A stretch of DNA of 64,000 nucleotides, taken from Chitinophaga sp. S165 (lineage in GTDB: Bacteria > Bacteroidota > Bacteroidia > Chitinophagales > Chitinophagaceae). The notes under the pieces were generated by a model that was given only the letters and a program-made list of their open reading frames with translations, did not search any database and was not told where the DNA came from. Below, piece by piece: positions 61,094-64,000 of the stretch. How positions within the stretch are numbered: position 1 is the stretch's first letter; every line of letters starts with the position of its first letter. The stretch lies in contig NZ_QGTG01000003.1 of NCBI RefSeq assembly GCF_003182155.1, forward strand, positions 558,001 through 622,000, given 5' to 3'. The translations under genes and the position numbers were made by a program.

Positions 61094-62026
61094 ATGGAAA
61101 ACAAGCGTGTTATATTTTTTCTGTTTGACCATGTACATCTGATGGATCTGGCGGGTGCGGTAACTGTTTTCTACGAGGCAGGATGTTGTGGTCATCCCTA
61201 TGAACTGCGTTATGTGTCGCCTTATACTTCGCCGGGCACCTCTTCGGGACTAGGTTTTACCCGTGTTGAGCCGCTGGATGCGGTTAGTATTCAATCTGAC
61301 GATATCGTTATCGTAGCTGGCATGGACCTTTCGAAGTGGGACCGTACAAACGATGCGGTATGGATGCCCTGGCTGCAACATGCCGTTATGGTAGGTGCCA
61401 CAGTATGTTCCATCTGCACAGCAGCATTTGCGCTGGCGGTGGCCGGACTGCTGGACGGGCTTAGTTGTACTACGCACTGGGGATATACAGGCGCGTTACG
61501 CCAACACTTTCCCAAGTTGCAGGTGATGGAAAACAGGTTGTTTGTAAAGAGTGACAACATCTACACCAGCGCGGGCATCTCTACCGGTATTGACCTTGCG
61601 CTGTTTCTGGTAGAAGAGCATTACGGGCCTACTTTTGCGTATACGGTAGCCAAAGACATGGTGATGTATATACGTCGCGACGGGACGGCAACTCAGCATA
61701 GTATCCATCTGCAACACAGGCAACATATCAACCATCAGATACACGAGATCCAGGATTATATCACGCATCATCTGCACACAAAACTGACGATCACCGAACT
61801 GGCTGCAATGGTGCATATGTCACCCAGAAACCTTACCCGCCTGTTCAAATTAACCACAGGCATCACCATTGGAGATTATATCCGCAACTTGCGCGAGGAA
61901 AAGGCCACACAATTGCTGAATGAAGGCCAGAAGCTGTCGTGGGTAGCCAAAACCTGTGGTATAGGCAGTACACGGCAACTGGGGCAGTTGGCGAAAAAAG
62001 CAGGCGCAACACGTAAAATGGCCTGA
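61094..62026 (+). CDS. GlxA-type transcriptional regulator (PfpI-like domain plus AraC HTH)
   Basis: The protein has 310 residues from ATG 61094; an upstream TTG (61028) adds 22 residues with no domain. The N-terminal DJ-1/PfpI-like amidotransferase fold (about 5-190: KRVIFFLFDHVHLMDLAGAVTVFYEAG, then VCSICTAAFALAVAGLLDG with the elbow Cys) is followed by an AraC/XylS double helix-turn-helix (about 215-305: HTKLTITELAAMVHMSPRNLTRLFKLTTGITIGDYIRNLREEKATQLLN). Such regulators respond to small nitrogenous ligands. A secreted PfpI-like protein gene follows 66 nt later, which may be its target or a functional partner. Confidence 0.88.
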   Translation: MENKRVIFFLFDHVHLMDLAGAVTVFYEAGCCGHPYELRYVSPYTSPGTSSGLGFTRVEPLDAVSIQSDDIVIVAGMDLSKWDRTNDAVWMPWLQHAVMVGATVCSICTAAFALAVAGLLDGLSCTTHWGYTGALRQHFPKLQVMENRLFVKSDNIYTSAGISTGIDLALFLVEEHYGPTFAYTVAKDMVMYIRRDGTATQHSIHLQHRQHINHQIHEIQDYITHHLHTKLTITELAAMVHMSPRNLTRLFKLTTGITIGDYIRNLREEKATQLLNEGQKLSWVAKTCGIGSTRQLGQLAKKAGATRKMA

Positions 62027-62092
62027 TTGGCAGGGTAGTTGTCCTTCTCAGCACGATACCACCGGCGTAATTTGCGCGTATAATACTGCCAA

Positions 62093-62863
62093 ATGAAACA
62101 TCTGTTATTTTTGCTGTTGTGGATACCGTTATGGGCGAATGCACAACAAAAGACCGGCGACTATGTTTGTCCGCCATGTGGTCCATGCGATTCAATTGTA
62201 TATCATAAGCCGGGTGTATGTCCGCATTGCGGCATGACATTGGTACTCCGTGATACAACTAAAGCGTCAGCGCAGGAACTTAAGAGCATTTGCTTCTATC
62301 TGTATGATGGTACAGAAGTACTTGATTTTGCAGGTCCCCTGGAAGTATTTTCCTATGCCGGGTTTAAAATATTTACTGTGGGTAAAACAAAAGCGCCTGT
62401 AACGGTGCAGGGCATATTAAAAGTGATCCCGGATTACAGTATACAAGATGCACCACCGGCGGACATCTTTGCTATCTTCGGTGGGGATGACGGCGTGGCG
62501 GCTGGTGATCCTGAAGTGATCAGCTGGATCAAAAGCAGGGATGCAGTTACGAAGAGATATTTCTCTGTGTGCACAGGTGCATTTGTTTTAGCTAACGCAG
62601 GACTGTTAGACAGTCTCACAGTGACGACCTTTCACAAAAGCATTAACTCATTACAGCGGGTTGTGCCTTCAGCCAAAGTACTGGCAGACGTACGATATGT
62701 AGACAATGGACGGGTCATTACTACTGCTGGTATTTCGGCAGGCATAGACGGCGCATTGCACCTGGTTGCCAGGCTGAAAGGTGAAACAGAAGCGCTGCGT
62801 ATTGCCAGGCATATGGAATACGATAAGTATATACCGGAACAGGGATTAGTAGTGAAGCATTGA
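62093..62863 (+). CDS. Exported DJ-1/PfpI-family protein with N-terminal metal-binding Cys domain
   Basis: The protein has 256 residues. A signal peptide (MKHLLFLLLWIPLWANAQQ) is followed by residues about 24-52, YVCPPCGPC...KPGVCPHCGMTLV, a fit to the heavy-metal-binding domain (YxCPM...PGxCPxCGMxL). The PfpI-like domain (about 64-250) has LYDGTEVLDFAGPLEVFSYAG, IFGGDDG and VCTGAFVLANAGLLD (nucleophile-elbow Cys). The combination suggests an envelope enzyme or sensor linked to metals. A GlxA-type regulator sharing the PfpI fold is encoded upstream on the same strand. Confidence 0.82.
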   Translation: MKHLLFLLLWIPLWANAQQKTGDYVCPPCGPCDSIVYHKPGVCPHCGMTLVLRDTTKASAQELKSICFYLYDGTEVLDFAGPLEVFSYAGFKIFTVGKTKAPVTVQGILKVIPDYSIQDAPPADIFAIFGGDDGVAAGDPEVISWIKSRDAVTKRYFSVCTGAFVLANAGLLDSLTVTTFHKSINSLQRVVPSAKVLADVRYVDNGRVITTAGISAGIDGALHLVARLKGETEALRIARHMEYDKYIPEQGLVVKH

Positions 62864-62878
62864 AGAATGTAAGCCATG

Positions 62879-63703
62879 TCATGACTCCTGTGCCGGAGGT
62901 CGCTGTACATATCTGATCATGCTGAATGCCTGGGTAAAACCAAATTGCTGATAGAACGGTTCCAGTGTTTCGCCGGTTATCAATGATACCAGCGCTTTAT
63001 CAGCCCCGTTGGCATTCAGCCAATCTGTTAGGGCACGCATCAGGGCTGTACCTGCTCTTTTACGTTGCCATGCCGGATGAACCATGACGTCTTTTACATA
63101 GTAATAACTGGTATTATCTCCCAACAGTAATGCACAGCCTATGATCTCGCCGGTAGTGGTATTTTCTGCCACTACGCCCGTGACAGCTTCTGAGATGCGG
63201 ACATCTGCCTGTTCCCGGGTTAAATCAGTCCAACCTACTGAAGCCGACAGGCGGATATAGTCTGCCGGTGTGGGGCGCTCTATCCGTACCCGAATGTTTG
63301 GAGACAGCGCTTCACTCTGTACTGTTTTATCTGTCAGCGGCCCGGCGAAACTAGCATAACAACCATTTAAATCCTGTACTGTGTACTGTGCCATTCCCCA
63401 GGGCTCCTGTCGAAGCGGCACTACAATATTTGCCTTACGCTGCTGATGTATGGCGTATAATGCCTCAATATGCCGTACCCTGATCCAGACGCTGTAACCT
63501 TCAGGAATATGAGCCAGCGTGTCGTGCAACGCAAACTGGATATGTACGCCATGCCAGTTCACTGCACCGACGGTAGGAGGATCGCCCCAGGTCCATTTTC
63601 CGGGGAAGCCTAATACGTCCTGCCAATAGCGGATGGTAGCGGCTACGTCTTTCACGAAAAAGACTGGTTCTGCCTGAGATAAGATAGGTTCCTGGGGAGT
63701 CAT
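62879..63703 (-). CDS. VOC (glyoxalase-like) and GNAT acetyltransferase fusion
   Basis: The protein has 274 residues from ATG 63703; a start at 63775 would add a 24-residue tail of no domain. Residues about 10-125 form a VOC/bleomycin-resistance-type fold (PVFFVKDVAATIRYWQDVLGFPGKWTWGDPPTVGAVNWHGVHIQFAL...YTVQDLNGCYASFAG). Residues about 140-270 form a GNAT fold (VRIERPTPADYIRL...VAENTTTGEIIGCALLLGD...YYVKDVMVHPAWQRKRAGTALMRALTDWLNANG, containing the acetyl-CoA loop Q-R-K-R-A-G-T-A). It may be a detoxification or resistance enzyme; the substrate is unknown. It is convergent with the PfpI gene. Confidence 0.83.
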   Translation of the reverse strand: MTPQEPILSQAEPVFFVKDVAATIRYWQDVLGFPGKWTWGDPPTVGAVNWHGVHIQFALHDTLAHIPEGYSVWIRVRHIEALYAIHQQRKANIVVPLRQEPWGMAQYTVQDLNGCYASFAGPLTDKTVQSEALSPNIRVRIERPTPADYIRLSASVGWTDLTREQADVRISEAVTGVVAENTTTGEIIGCALLLGDNTSYYYVKDVMVHPAWQRKRAGTALMRALTDWLNANGADKALVSLITGETLEPFYQQFGFTQAFSMIRYVQRPPAQES

Positions 63704-63824
63704 GGCCGTTGATTTGATGTGTATTAAATTTACTACTTTACAGCCAGTGTAGATGTGATTAGTCATGGGTAGCATTTTACCTGAAAAAGGAATATCTTGG
63801 TAGAGAATTCATCCCATTAAGATC

Positions 63825-64000
63825 ATGAACAGGAGGACATCGTACAAGCTGAAGCAGCTGGGGATCATTATTGTCATATGGCTGATAATAGGGTTTTTCA
63901 TTCCTCTATATGACCGTCTTGCTCTGTTTACCACTAACGCAGTTACCCCACTGCCCAAATATACCATTGCTGAAGCAGTAGCTATCAACATGGGCGCAGC
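63825..64000 (+). CDS. Membrane protein N-terminus, cut by the right edge
   Basis: ATG 63825 opens a frame that remains open to the window end: MNRRTSYKLKQLGIIIVIWL then IIGFFIPLYDRLALFTT..., giving a positively charged start and one transmembrane helix at about 12-30. Its start resembles membrane-bound adenylate/guanylate cyclases of Bacteroidota from memory, but too little is visible to assign it. Confidence 0.5.
   Translation, partial: MNRRTSYKLKQLGIIIVIWLIIGFFIPLYDRLALFTTNAVTPLPKYTIAEAVAINMGA

Overview
The window looks like chromosomal DNA of a Bacteroidota species, most likely the Chitinophagaceae (Chitinophaga-like). The evidence is two SusC/SusD pairs, one of them with an ECF sigma/FecR pair and an STN-bearing SusC; a giant SprB-repeat adhesin ending in a type IX secretion (T9SS) sorting domain; many lipobox and Sec signal peptides; secreted glycoside hydrolases; and promoters that fit the Bacteroidota TTG-N(18-23)-TAnnTTTG pattern better than sigma70. 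No rRNA, tRNA, CRISPR array, IS element or phage gene was recognised. Genus is inferred from overall character, not from a search.

Layout. 1-315 (minus): start of a dihydroorotase-family gene lacking canonical metal ligands. 543-19944 (plus): a tightly packed seven-gene operon encoding an outer-membrane beta-barrel protein, a fibronectin-III protein with a long helical tail, a large exported protein ending in a nuclease-like toxin domain, a pentapeptide-repeat protein (candidate immunity), a 1475-residue exported protein of unknown family, a multi-FnIII protein and an 1833-residue SprB-like T9SS adhesin. A strong terminator closes it. I consider this the best candidate for an undescribed system: a surface assembly carrying a toxin/immunity cassette.

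20109-29084: a polysaccharide-utilisation locus with its own ECF sigma factor, FecR anti-sigma, SusC, SusD and a GH89 alpha-N-acetylglucosaminidase. 29259-34813: a retropepsin-like protease, a secreted HEIGH-type metalloprotease, two SDR oxidoreductases, a Crp/Fnr regulator and an SRPBCC protein. 35045-39467: convergent GH43-CBM13 lipoprotein and GH78 alpha-rhamnosidase. 39780-40732: an AT-rich two-gene cassette of unknown function. 41081-52743: a second utilisation locus (SusC, SusD, two clan GH-D alpha-galactosidase-like enzymes, GntR/LacI-type regulator, sodium/solute symporter), probably for alpha-galactosides.

52777-64000: mixed small genes, including a DUF1573-like lipoprotein, a membrane-spanning HTH regulator with a lectin-fold-like exterior next to three helically phased direct repeats, a PQQ-type sugar dehydrogenase, an 11-bp tandem/inverted repeat, a HopJ-family protein, a GlxA-type regulator beside a secreted metal-binding/PfpI fusion, a VOC-GNAT fusion and the start of a membrane protein at the right edge.
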